The position numbers and the translations under genes were made by a program. Below are positions 45,882 through 57,109 of a DNA stretch of 62,000 nucleotides, one piece after another. Where the stretch lies: positions 38,980,095-39,042,094 of the forward strand of contig CM055103.1 of the NCBI GenBank assembly GCA_029204225.1, written 5' to 3'. The stretch's first letter is position 1. Each line of letters begins with the position of its first letter. Below the pieces are notes generated by a model, which had not been told where the DNA came from, did not search any database, and worked only from the letters and a program-made list of their open reading frames with translations. The stretch comes from Diphasiastrum complanatum. Lineage: Eukaryota > Streptophyta > Lycopodiopsida > Lycopodiales > Lycopodiaceae.

Positions 45882-46860
45882 TTGAAAATAAAATCCATGG
45901 ATTTTGTATGGATTTTGTGCTTTCTATTTATGAACAAGCACCGACCGAGTCATCTCAACAGACATCCAGCTCACATAGTTGACGTCGTTCACGTAGCGAG
46001 ATCGTCATTCCTGACTCGCCTTCCACGTCACGAGGTCATACTAGGCAAACATCTTCAGATGCGCTTCCACCCCCTGCTGCTATTCTCACTAAACTACCTA
46101 TTAAATCTTCATGAGTCCTCGCATGGTCATTGTGTCCTCAAGTTTAAGACCTCTGAAATAGAGGCCGGCAAGGAATCGGATAAAATACCCGCATTGGGAG
46201 AGCAGCCAACTTGGAGAGTTACAGTTTTTGAGAAAACTCCGGAATCTATCAGGAGTTATGTGGCCAGCCCTCGCCAATTGCACGTAGATCCATATTACGT
46301 ACCGATGCCACATAGGAATAAGTGGAAAGATTTGGGATTGGCCATGGACAAAATTACTATCCATACACCAAACTGGCCAATCATCCACCAATCTTATAGC
46401 TGAGAAATTTCAGTGGACTTCCACCGTGCACTACAAGCGTACTAGCAAGATAATATACACTCTCTCGATCCGACAGTGAGACAATCGACGCTTTTTGTGA
46501 AAGACTTGACTCTGTTGGCATCCCTGGTAACTACATGTGATGATTGCCTTCCTCCATTGGCATTCGATCCAAATAAGCCAATGGCCTCAGAGAGCATCCA
46601 GGATCAGTTGCCGGTGGCTGGACTGTACTTCCATGCCATAATGATGGGAGGCTCTTGGGAATCTCGATTCACATCCTGGATAGCTTCAAAGTGGATTGCT
46701 AGAGCCCACCGTTGTTTTTTGCTGCACAATTTAGATTTCAACACTACCCAACTCGACTTCATGGAGAAGGTGCACTATCATTTAATAAAAATTCGACGAG
46801 AAGCAAATAAAAGCCCACAATAACTGCATCTCATAGGTATCGTGGGACCGCCACCAGTTT
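45882..46860 (+). pseudogene. Unrecognised ORF of a gypsy-like element
   Basis: Two open stretches (45882-46403 and 46476-46823) are separated by stops. Segments include RSYVASPRQLHVDPYYVPMP, WKDLGLAMDKITIHTPNWPI and GLYFHAIMMGGSWESRF. The region ends in a purine tract (GGTGGGGGA, 46862-46870) right before an LTR, so it is the last coding region of an LTR element. It is perhaps an additional ORF like those of Athila/Tat elements. I recognise no domain. Confidence 0.4.
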
Positions 46861-46873
46861 TGGTGGGGGATAT

Positions 46874-47557
46874 TGTTGGAGGATCTGCGGATCCCAAGGC
46901 AATCCTAACCCTAGTTAATAAGTGAGAGAGATATGGCACCTTGCGTGTGTAAGTCCAACCCAATGAGTACATAGAGATTTGATTAATATCGCGGGGCTTA
47001 AATGTCAAGTTAGTGAATAAAGTTGGGTTTTCCTCCAATTTGGATGGTTCCCACTCTTTTTTAAATTTGAATAATTAGGGAGGCAAAAATGGAACAATAG
47101 GATTTAGAGGCCAGGGTCCTCCTCTCTACTATAAAAAGAGACCAACTCAAGTTCCTACACATGTACATATCTTCATTTCAATAAAGCAAATTGGTTCTCT
47201 TGTGAGATGGATTTATGAATGTCCTTGCTCTCTTTCACTTTTCGTCCATCTCTCATGCCTTTATTGTGTTTGCTAATTGTTGGATCTGATTGTTATTGGG
47301 ATTGCATATTTTTATGCTTTTTATGAGAGAGAAAGGGAGAGAGAAAAAGAGTAAGCTATCTTCATTTTGGATCTAGTGTTAATGCTTAGGGTTAACGGAT
47401 GTTAAAGTTAGATCTGGATCTTCCATTCATGCTGAAATCTGAACTATACTATCGCTCTCATGGGAACAAATCTACATGTGACAACTAACTTCATCTCTTC
47501 GATGCTAGATTGATTAGATCTTGGGTTTAGGATAGGCAAGGAAAGAAACCCACTACA
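46874..47557 (+). repeat. Gypsy-type 3' LTR
   Basis: 684 bp from TGTTGGAGGATCTGCGGATC to ..CCCACTACA. It is preceded by the purine tract GGTGGGGGA, which supports a 3' LTR. TATA box CTATAAAAAG near 47130-47139. Homologous to 27709-28035 and 20078-20600, both in opposite orientation. Confidence 0.7.
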
Positions 47558-47573
47558 CTGACATAGCCAAAAA

Positions 47574-49920
47574 GCTATCAGATCAAAGGGGCTAAAGCAT
47601 TCAAACAATCAACTAAAAACAAGTGAACACGAATTCAGAAGTAATGGCTTCTATCAGCAGCATACAATCCAAGATCTGCACAGTTCTGGATTTGTCAGGA
47701 TCTAACTTTCTAGCCTAAAAAGTTAAGACATCGTTGATACTAAAGGATGAAGATTTATTATCCTGGGTGGATGGCACAGAGGAGATGCCTATAACATCAA
47801 ACAAAGAGCTACGCGAGTGGAGGGAGAAAAATGACAAGGCAGTAGCCTTGCTATCATCATCCATCGAGGATAGTCTCACACTTGACTTGGCTACACTCTC
47901 CAAGGCAAAGGAGATGTGGGATACACTGCTCACGAGATTTCAAACGAAATCACGAAGTCAAATAATGATGCTGGAAGAATGTCTCACACTCCATTTGTCA
48001 AAGACTCCTACAAAACAACTAAGATTATGGAGTTAGTGCATTCTGACATTTGTGGGCCTTTCAATGTGATCTCAGTAGGAGGCTCGAAATATTACATAAC
48101 CTTCATTGATAATTATAGTAAATTTGTCAGTGTATTTTATTCTAAATAAATCAAAAGCACTTGATAAATTCACAGAGTATGTGAATTGGACAGAGAGATG
48201 TACTAGCAACAAAGTGAAGCAGATCAGAACAGATCAAGGTGGCGAATACATCTCGAATTGCTTCACTGACTTCTGTAATGATCATGGTATCATTCACAGA
48301 AGGACTGTAGCTTACACACCACAACACAACGATGTTGCAGAGAGGAAGAATAGGACCCTAATGGAAGCTGCCAGATGCCTGATGGCCTACTTTAAAGCTC
48401 CAAAAGTACTGTGGGCTGAAGTAGTAACTACAACTGCATATATTCAGAACAGGACAGAAAAGTCTGGTGTCCCTCACACGACACCACATGAATTATGGTG
48501 GGGTAGAAAGCCCAACCTGTCTCGCATCAGAATCTTTGGCTGTGCAGCTTATGCATATATTCCTAATAAGCTTCGAAAAAAGCTTGATGAGAAAGCTGAA
48601 CAAGGATTTATGGTAGGGTATGACAACAATTCGTCATACTACAAAGTCTACATGCTAGACACGAACACTGTGAAGACAGTGAGAGATGTCAGATTCGATG
48701 AGAGCATAACAATGGCCAATGATGATCCTGTCAGCTATGAAGTTCTAGAAAGACAATACTATGATCTGCCACCTGACAGAGGGAGCAAAAGACGAATATG
48801 AAAACAAAGATTTTTGAGTCGCTTCGCATTCGAGTGACAAATTAGAAGACGAAAGATTCGAGAGGCAACCTTATGCTACAGTGCATGTAAACCAAGATGG
48901 TTCCGGACCTAGCAGAGCAGACAAAGACAAAGGCATTGTTGTCCTAGGAGGATCTCCTAGAAGGTCGAAATGACAATGAAGAGTGCCAACAAGATATGTG
49001 CCAAGCAGCTCAACTTCCACATCAGAATAATTTTGTGGATTCAGTGGCGAACCATAGACATTCGAGGAGGCAATCAAATGTCCAGAGAAAGACAAATGAA
49101 TCCAAGCCAAGAACGAGGAGATGGAATCCATGAGGAAGAACCAGGTATGGACGTTACAGCCATTACCAGATAAGCGAAAAGTTGTCAAATGCAAATGGGT
49201 TTACAAGCTCAAGTATGGACCAGATGGGGATGTCTCAAAATACAAGACAAGATTGGTAGCAAAGGGTTTCTCTCAGAGATATGGTATTGATTATTCTGAA
49301 ACCTTTTCTCCTGTCGTCAAACATCCGTCCCTACGTTTGTTATTTGCATATGCAACTGCTTATGACCTTAGGATCCACATTGTGGACGAAAAGATAGCCT
49401 TCTTGTATGGTGAGTTAGACGAAGAGGTCTATATGGATCAATCCCCAAGATATGTATCGAATTCACTTCTTGATTATGCATGTAAAATGCATAGAAGTAT
49501 CTATGGTCTGAAGTTGTCAACTAGACAATGGTACAAAAAGAAGGATTAAGCCTTGAAATCATTAGGATTCAGGCCACTGATGGCTAATTCCAATGTGTAT
49601 GTGAGAACTACAGATGGGCAGATCATCATTGTGGTTGTGTATGTGGACGACACTCTGATATAAGCTGTACCTTTATCAGTCCAGATACACCTAGAAAATC
49701 CTAGAGGATTTCAGGATGCTGAATTGTAAAGGAGCGAATATTCCAATGCTTGCAGGAACAGTGCTGACGAATGAAAATTGTTCGAGGACTGTAGAAGAGA
49801 GAGAATTGATGTAGCTCACACCTTACAAGAAACTGATAGGATTATTGATGTATCTTGCAGACAATACATGCCTTGACATTGTTTATGTAGTGTTCAGGAT
49901 GAGCCACTTCTATAGAAAAT
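47574..49920 (+). pseudogene. Degenerate Ty1/copia internal region
   Basis: A decayed primer site (CTATCAGATC, from 47575) leads to a gag start at about 47643 (MASISSIQSKIC) and gag to about 48030 (KAKEMWDTLLTRFQTKSR). The sequence then jumps to integrase: MELVHSDICGPF, YYITFIDNYSKF, IRTDQGGEYIS and NDVAERKNRTLMEAARC (48025-48370), so the NC knuckle and protease are deleted. RT follows (49121-49660): KCKWVYKLKYGPDG, RLVAKGFSQRYGIDYSETF, MHRSIYGLK and VVYVDDTLI. The RNase H part is nearly unreadable. Stops occur throughout. Loss of gag C-terminus, protease and integrase zinc finger in one deletion is notable. Confidence 0.8.
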
Positions 49921-51030
49921 ATATAATAGGTGAACTTCACAATGCCACATGCAAAAATAGTACATGCTTTTTATAATAAAGGAATAAAACTTGAGATAAT
50001 GTATCATTCAATAAATTAAGTCTTCAAGTTTTTTAGGCACTTCACATTATGTTGATTTTTTCACAAACTTCGTTGACCAATTAGAAGACACAACCTAACC
50101 AAATTCTATTAATCAATGTCCAAAAAAAAAAACCAATCTCATTGATCTCACTTTGAATCTACCATTTCTTACTATGTGGAATTAGCTTGACTTTGTCATG
50201 TCGTTTGCAATTTAACACACATTTTGCCAAAGTTATCTTACTAATATATAGATCTTGTTCTTTCACACGAGAGACTTTGCACTCTTGGAGATGAACATGG
50301 TGACTAAAAAAAAGAAAAATCACATGGAGACCCATTTTTTGTAATTTTTTTAATTTTTTTTAAAAAAAATGTCTATATCTAAAATGCTTTGCAAATTTTA
50401 TATTATTATGCTTAAAAAATATCATCTTTTATTAAAAACTAAAATCATACTAAAAAATTAGATATAAAATTTTAATAATATATTTGGTGACAAATGTTTT
50501 AAATATCAAAACTTCTTTTATTGAAATATTTTTTTTAAAAATACAATATAAATTCAAATTAAGACTTTATAAATTTTTTAATTTTAAGAATAGTAATTTG
50601 TATAGATCCAACAAGATTTTTAAAATTTTGGTCTATAAAATATAAACACTAATTTTAAAAAAATTTACTTAAGTAAATATTCAAAACTACATGACTTTTG
50701 AATATATTTAATCCTTTGACGAAAAAAATCTTATTTCTAGTATTATCATAATTAAAAAAAATTCAGTATTTTAAAGATGAAAAATATAACCAATTTTTAT
50801 AATACTCGTTAATTTTTTAAGAATATGATTTTAGAACAAATACAAAATAGTACTATCATTTCATAACAACATTCATAAAAATAAACATTCACTAAAATAT
50901 TAATTTACCTTAAAGAGTAATATTGAAAATGAATTTTAAAATATTTCAAGTAAAATAAATGATTTTAAAAACTTTATGACACAGAAGTTTGAAATTCAAA
51001 TATAATTTTGCAAACCATAAAATAGTCATA
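49921..51030. other. Very AT-rich DNA without recognisable gene
   Basis: No coding signal or recognisable repeat boundaries. From about 50330 to 50980 the sequence is extremely A/T-rich. It lies downstream of methyltransferase copy B. Confidence 0.5.
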
Positions 51031-51034
51031 GACA

Positions 51035-53770
51035 CTATTCCCAAAAATCATCAAGATCATTGACATGGGGCTTTTTTGGAGGAGCCTCAGTAGAGACAAT
51101 GACAACTTCTTGCACAATTTTCTCTACAGTCACAATATTGTAGTCTTAAACTAAGACATCTGCAAAGTCTCCTGTGTCGCCCACTTTTCCACTAGCGGAA
51201 GGTTGTGGTTCTTTCGACAGTGGAATTACAAAGTCTTTGTCATTTGTAGATTTTTCTACCTTAGTTAATTCATCTGCTGGCAAGAGTGATAAAAATTTCA
51301 TTCGCATTTTTACAAAATCTATTAAGCTAGAATCTAAATCTATAATAAGCAACATGTCTGTCTTTTTGGACAACACATGCGCTGGTAGTGCCGCTACTGC
51401 TAATCAAATCTAAAATCCAGTTTGTTGGATGTGAAAAAATTTCAATAAGATGATTAGTTAATTGTTGTGGCTTTTGACAGGGACAAGCCACAGAACCCGT
51501 CATCGGATTTTTTAATTTTTTTTGTTATTATTGAAAATTGAAACAAGTACCCAAAGCTAGTCAACCTGAAGGCATTGTAGTGCAGGATGGAGCATTTGTC
51601 ATCCAATGAATAATAACTAATGATTATGTATTTAATCTCGTTACACAACTACACACCACTAGAATTGTGAACATTAGACTTGTACCTACAAAAAGAAAAG
51701 TAAATAATAATTTTAGACAATCTATGTTAAGCATAAAATATATAAAAATTAATACAAATAAAGTTAAGATTTTAAAGAGTTAAAAATGTACTACACAATA
51801 TTTTCAATCCCAACATTGCAAAAAGTTAAAAGAGCTTTTTGCACTGAAGCCAACTGCCAACTTGAATGGAATATTGCAACTCTCCAATTAGGAGAATTTG
51901 TGATTTCAAGAAATCTCTATATTATACTATGGATTTTAGTGTATTTAAATGAAAAATTGTCATTTAGAGATTCTCTCATTTGAAGTCTGTTATGTAAAGA
52001 GCATAGTCTTTTCTTTATAAATTTTGAAAGCTCTCTACAATCTGTTTCTTCTATGGTGTAGAAGTACGGTTGATCATCGACATATTTCGAGAGGTATGTC
52101 TCTGTTGAATCCTTTTCAACTGTCTAAGTGGTGGCTACAACCTTCTTTTTTTATTTTGAAGCTCCTTGAACTGGCTAGCCCTTTATTTCAAATTTTTTTT
52201 TCATTTATCTACAAGAACCCACTCTTGAAAAGTAACATTAAAGAGAAAAAAATATTAATTTTTTTTTATAATTGATCTATTAAATTCAAAAAAAATTTGG
52301 AACACACATTCTATGCTAAGCATAACAAAGCAATTATTTGGCCACTGCGAAATGCAAGCTGATAAAATTATCATATTTTGTAAGACTCTACATTGGATTT
52401 TTCGAATCAAATGACAAGTTTGTTTTCTGGACACAAATTGTTTTCAGCTCCAACTAGTTAATATTTCTAGCCTTGAAAATTTTGACATACTCTTTGTGAA
52501 AAAATCTAATCATTTGGATGATAGTCAATTTCATCTTGTAGTTTTGATCAATGTTATGGTCCCAAGCTAGAAGTTTAGCTTCTTCCATTGTTAGCCCAAC
52601 GAATGCAATGTCACTAATAATCCGGAAAGAAGCTATATGAAGATACTCTTGGGACAATTGCTTTTTGGCTTGAAGACTATGAATGTCGTCCAAAACAAAA
52701 AATTGATAAGAATTTAAAAAAGAAAAATCAAAGTCTGACTTTTTTTTTACATTCGGCCAGGTCTACCAAAACAACAAAAGGTGTGACAATTGTCTACGTA
52801 TGATCTTTAAAATTTTAAGTTACGTACATATGTTTCGTTAGGTTCTTGGACCTCCATTTGTCGATTTCCAATGGACGTATCAATAGGAGGTCGATTGCAC
52901 TGGTCTATATCCAAAATCAACGTAGTCTCTCTAATTTTTGTATTTGAATGAATTTCATCTCTAATTCTAGAGATCTTAGATGAATTGTTCAAAGGTTGGA
53001 TAGAGGCTCCAAGCAAAATTAAAGTGGACTCTTCTGTTTTTTTTCTATTTTTTTTTAAAAGACATTACTTTCGATCATTTAGCCATTGATTTGTTTCTAG
53101 CCCTTGGTTTTTCGGTTGTAGTTTCAGTATGTCCAACAACAATAGATTTTTTTTTTAGGAAGAGGGCTGATTCGGAGGATGCAAATTTTCACTCGCATCT
53201 TTGTTGGATGAGACAATGGAAGAAGCTATTTTGCCACATCCCAATGCCACTGACTTTGTACTATGGGAAGAAAAGATTGGATCCTTCACCTCAACAACAA
53301 CAATGAGCACATTCTTTAGATATTGTTTTAAGCTCTACATGACAGAGAATAGAAGAATTATATTAGAGAATTTCGAATAATCATACTGTTATCTATGCTC
53401 AACATAAAATACAATTATTATTGTACCAAATAATTAAAAACATAATTAATTTCAAACGAGACTGATGATCTGCATAAAACTTTTTAAATTTTTGTTTGTG
53501 TGTACATACCAATTTCACAAGGGCTTTGTCAAAATAATTTTTAATAGCTTCGTCCTAGTAAAGTCGAATCTTTAACATTGCCTCATCCAAAATGAATATC
53601 GAACGAGTTTTGTCAAGTTCTTTCACAAGAACCTTGACCAATCCTTCTTGTTCCGTATTATCATCGAGCTAATTGTCAAGAACTCTTCCTTGCACATGAA
53701 ATGGTGAATTTCCTCTTCTGGTCGTCTCAACAATACGAATGAATAGTTCATCAAATTCAGTGATATTCAT
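51035..53770 (-). pseudogene. ParB-like domain + beta-class N6/N4 DNA methyltransferase gene, copy B (degenerate, full-length)
   Basis: The gene reads leftwards. Exon 1 (53770-53510) starts MNITEFDELFIRIVETTRRG and ends at a GTATGT donor; copy A lacks it. Exon 2 (about 53335-52340) has a KKK segment, LLGASIQPL, then the ParB-like part: MEVQEPNETYV, FFVLDDIHSLQAKKQL, EEAKLLAWDHNID. Exon 3 (about 52250-51790) has VDDQPYFYTIEETDCRELSK and FLEITNSPNWRVAIFHSS. The DPPY-type motif is lost to a frameshift and stop (ITDFK*). Exon 4 (from 51685) has LCNEI, SYYSLDDK, KPQQLTNHLI, WILDLISSSGTTSACV (the SAM-binding FxGxGTT motif) and, after a frameshift, LLIIDLDSSLIDFV. It ends DLDDFWE-stop at 51035. Motif IV precedes motif I, which defines the beta class. 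In bacteria and phages a ParB domain fused to such a methylase is common. In a plant nuclear gene with introns it is unexpected. Stops and shifts rule out activity of this copy. Confidence 0.78.
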
Positions 53771-54058
53771 CCCTTTTGTAAAATAAAACATATATTTGTT
53801 TTTACTCTTTAAAGGAACATCTTGAGTCCGATCTGAGATCCAAGAAGAAATCTTTGACGTTCTTAATTTTTTGAAAATCTCACTCTAAATATGGTAAAAA
53901 GACAGATATAATTGCCATTTTATTTAAAAAATTCTTTGAAATTTATGCTGATGAATACAATTTTAACAAAAAATTTGATTAGAAAACAATATTTTTGTGT
54001 AAATTTTTAACTTTTTTGAAATTTTTAATGTCTAAGCCATGAAAAAAAAAGTATTTTC

Positions 54059-54685
54059 GATGTTAAGCATAGAAAGTTCTTTTATTTTGTATAAATTCGC
54101 TATGCTTAGCATAGGAACCCCTCTTCCTCTCGTCCGCGATCTATGTTGAGCATAGCATCTCTTTAGTCTCCACAATGTTATGTTATGCTCAACATAAGAT
54201 ATTTTCTTACTCTTGCCCGCATTCTATGCTGAGCATAGTGTCTCTTCAGACTCCACATGGTTATGCTATGCTCCACATATGATATTCTCTTTTGCTCGTC
54301 CATTGGGCATAGAACGTGAGTGAGCGAAAGATGATATCCTATGTTGAACATAACATAATCGTGTGGAGTTTGAAGAGATGCTATGCTCAACATAGAACGT
54401 GGACGAGAGGAAGAGAATATCCTATGTTGAGCATAACATAGCCTCGTGAAAATTGAAGAGACGCTATGCTCAGCATAGATTGTGGGCGAGAGGAAGAGAG
54501 GTTCCTATGCTAAGCATAGCCACTCTATGCAAAATAAAAGAACTTGCTATGCTCAACACATGATTAAAAGAAAACAAACTTTTCTCCTCAGATGATCATA
54601 GCACATGATGTTTCTATGATATGCTCAACATAGTACAAATATCTATGTAAATATATATAACCTTTGTAATACTATGCTGAGCATA
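54059..54685. repeat. Mirror-symmetric array of 14 TATGCTNAGCATA palindromes
   Basis: Palindrome copies (up to three changes each) start at 54059, 54101, 54142, 54184, 54225, 54267, then 54340, 54382, 54423, 54465, 54506, 54548, with outliers at 54620 and 54673. Spacing is 41 or 42 bp on both sides of a 73-bp centre. The whole block 54059-54560 is one long inverted repeat whose arms also match between the palindromes (TTCTTTTATTTTG/CAAAATAAAAGAA at the outer edge). It begins 289 bp upstream of the start codon of copy B. It may be a promoter, an operator array, or a fold-back insertion. Confidence 0.95.
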
Positions 54686-54723
54686 GAAAAAAACTTTAAA
54701 AAAAATAAAAATAAAAAAATATT

Positions 54724-55010
54724 ACTTGAACAGAAAGTGGATTGCTGAAAATTATGTACAAGATTATAGAACATCGTCGAATGAATGCATAGATCGCTCT
54801 GATGAGATCCCTGAACACAAATTTGCAAATGAGGTACATGTTCTTAAATAAAAAAACTTTGACCTCCAAAATTTAATGGGCCTCTTTTTTTACCGGATAC
54901 TATCACCAACTTTACAGGTCAACTTCGCAACCAACTTTTTCGATGACTGCAACCGTCTCAACTTTACCAACCCTAATCCTCTCGTTAGAACAAAAGCTTA
55001 AATCCTAACC
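54724..55010 (+). other. Possible exons of a divergent plus-strand gene
   Basis: A short coding-like stretch (54732-54831: KWIAENYVQDYRTSSNECID ...) ends at GAG|GTACAT. A second (from about 54923: VNFATNFFDDCNRLNFTNPN) follows an ACAG acceptor. Neither matches a known family. They might be the 5' part of the pseudogene at 55839-57045, which would place the palindrome array between or within divergent genes. The support is only frame continuity and splice-like signals. Confidence 0.25.
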
Positions 55011-55238
55011 CTAAGTCTACTTGCAACCGGTAACCCTCTAACTTTTAAGAAATGTCTTTTGTATGTAAAATTTTCTTTCTTATTGTTGATTTTATATTAA
55101 ATGTGGTCTTTGTGAATTTCAGTGTCTACTTTCTATTGATATTAGCATAAGCTGTTTAACTCTTTCTATGACTAGCATAGCATAATGTCAAAATTTTGTT
55201 TGCTGCGCAAATTTTCACATTCATATTTTTATTTCTGT

Positions 55239-55825
55239 CTATGCTTGGCATAGGAATAGAATCAAAATTTTAATATTTTTATGATGGCAAGTAGTTCTTC
55301 TTCTTCTATTCTTGTAGTTGTAATTTAGGTGGGTAGAAACTTCATATTTCTTCAACACCCTCTCAAAGCGTGGTAGTCTTATGATTCCTAAGCTGGCTCT
55401 TTGTCTTTCAAACAATCCCTTATCTAAGGATTTAGTGAATATGTCAGCAACCATCTGTTTGGTCAGAATGAACATAGTTTTCAGTTGGTCTTTCTCAACC
55501 ATGTCTCTGATCAAGTGATACATGATAGTATGTGCTTCGTCCTTGAATGAAACACAGGTCCAGCTACCTTTGCGGCTGCCTTGGCGGTGCGGTTCTGGTT
55601 CGTTGCCTTGGCCGTAGTTCGCCGCATGCTGGTGCGTTGCGATTTCCTTGGGTTGACCGCTTTCGTTGGTCTTCGTGTTGCGGGTTCTTGTGGACTTGTT
55701 GCATTTGCGGTTGCCGCTTCCGTCTGTGGGGTTTTTACGAGTATTTCTGCAGATATTGGCTCATAAGCTAGCAAAGATTTGTGGGTAAAAACTTCATGTT
55801 TCTTCATCAAGGAATTGAGATCCAA
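55239..55825 (-). pseudogene. Copia RNase H C-terminus joined to a GC-rich basic segment
   Basis: On the minus strand GPVFHSRTKHI (about 55550) and YHLIRDMVEKDQLK, VADIFTKSLDKGL (55395-55520) are the conserved end of copia RNase H. The upstream part of the same frame (55560-55770) is strikingly GC-rich and encodes a Thr/Ala/Arg/Lys-rich stretch (TKAVNPRKSQRTSMRRTTAK). That stretch is not copia-like and looks like a low-complexity basic tail. A direct repeat (GTGGGTA(G/A)AAACTTCAT(A/G)TTTCTTCA) lies at about 55330 and 55780. Confidence 0.55.
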
Positions 55826-55838
55826 CTTTTTTTTGCTA

Positions 55839-57045
55839 AGTAAAGATGAAAAGAATTACTATTTGTGTGCAACAATGAGACCTAACAAAAACTCTTATGC
55901 ATGTTTTCTAAGTGCAACGCAGGAGGTTTGGCAAAAGGCTTACAAAGTTGTTCATGCAATTAAAAATTCACGCCTTCAAAGAATACATGCACGACTTCTA
56001 GCCAAGCCGTAGCATTCAAAGCATCAAGAGACATAGTTCTACCCTACAATGATCCTTGCAATGTTGGATCATTTTAATGATATTAACTTTCGACATCAGT
56101 TCAAACTCAAACTGGCATCACATTGCTATGGGGCAAAAATTTTCAAGTTCAATTTCATGGCTACTTGTTGAAGGAGTACGATTTTGCTCAGTATGCCATC
56201 TGGTCAAATCAAGCTTGCTGCGTTGTCTCCCTTAAGTCCATGCTAGAAGAACAAAAAGCACAAAGAGTGCATCGTGAGGTTGATCCATTTGCCTCATTAT
56301 AGTTTGCTCAATCTCGAACATGCATCAACAACTAAAGAATTTCATTGGCCTCATAAATTAGGAAATTCAACTACAATTGTCGAACCTTCAAATCTACCTC
56401 GAGATAATGATTTCTTGAAGCTTGTGCAAGGTGAGAAACATGAAATTTATGTGGGCTTAAGGAAGAATAGGCAAAGTGTAAAAGCTACAAAACTGAAGTG
56501 GCGTGGTGATTTGAATGAAATCCAAATCGGAAGCCTTGTTGCACTTCTAGCTTCAAAAAACAATGAAGGACATCCATTTTGGATTGCCAAAGTACTTGGT
56601 TTCATTCAAAATAGCAATCAAACAAAAGTACTACATGTCCATTGGTTGCGCACCACTTAAACGAATGCTTTTTTGGGAAGGTACGAATTTGAAATGTTGC
56701 AAGTAGATCCAAAGGGCAAGAAAAAATGATTGGCAAAGAACCAACTGAGAGTTGATGATTTGAATTTACAAGATGTAGATGTTTTGGCTTTTAATTTTGA
56801 GTTAACAATGACCAATCATCTACGAAAGTCAACTATAGCCATACTGAAAGAACGACTTGGATTAATGAGACAACGATCGTCGTCAACTTGTCAGCAACAG
56901 AGAAAAGTTGACTTACAAGGTTTTTTTTATCAACATTGGACGCGGATTCTGAGGATGATATGCCAGTCGACTCTGATGAAGAAGACGGGTCTTCCACCTC
57001 ATCGCCTGAAAACGAGTGTTCAAAATATGTCAAGTTTTGAACTGA
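55839..57045 (+). pseudogene. Unrecognised transposon-type gene remnant with acidic C-terminus
   Basis: Frame-shifting plus-strand reading: WQKAYKVVHAIKNSRLQRIH (55930-55990); then GKNFQVQFHGYLLKEYDFAQ and NQACCVVSLKSMLEEQKAQR (56130-56270). Next is a better preserved 128-codon stretch (56274-56660) with IQIGSLVALLASKNNEGHPF, WIAKVLG and VLHVHWLRT. It ends in an acidic tail with SEDDMPVDSDEEDGSS and a stop near 57040. The PFWIAKV...V.VHW pattern occurs in tail domains of some plant and fungal DNA-transposon proteins (weak family recollection). I do not assign a function. It is divergent to methyltransferase copy B. Confidence 0.45.
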
Positions 57046-57109
57046 GAGGCATCAGTAAAAATTCCTTAGAAAATGTATTTAAAAAAAAATATATGTATAA
57101 TATAATTTA

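Noticed and set aside
54059-54685. CRISPR-like array (13-bp repeats with ~28-bp spacers)
   Set aside because: Repeats are short imperfect palindromes, and the spacers are mirror images across a central axis, which fits a fold-back or binding array rather than CRISPR.
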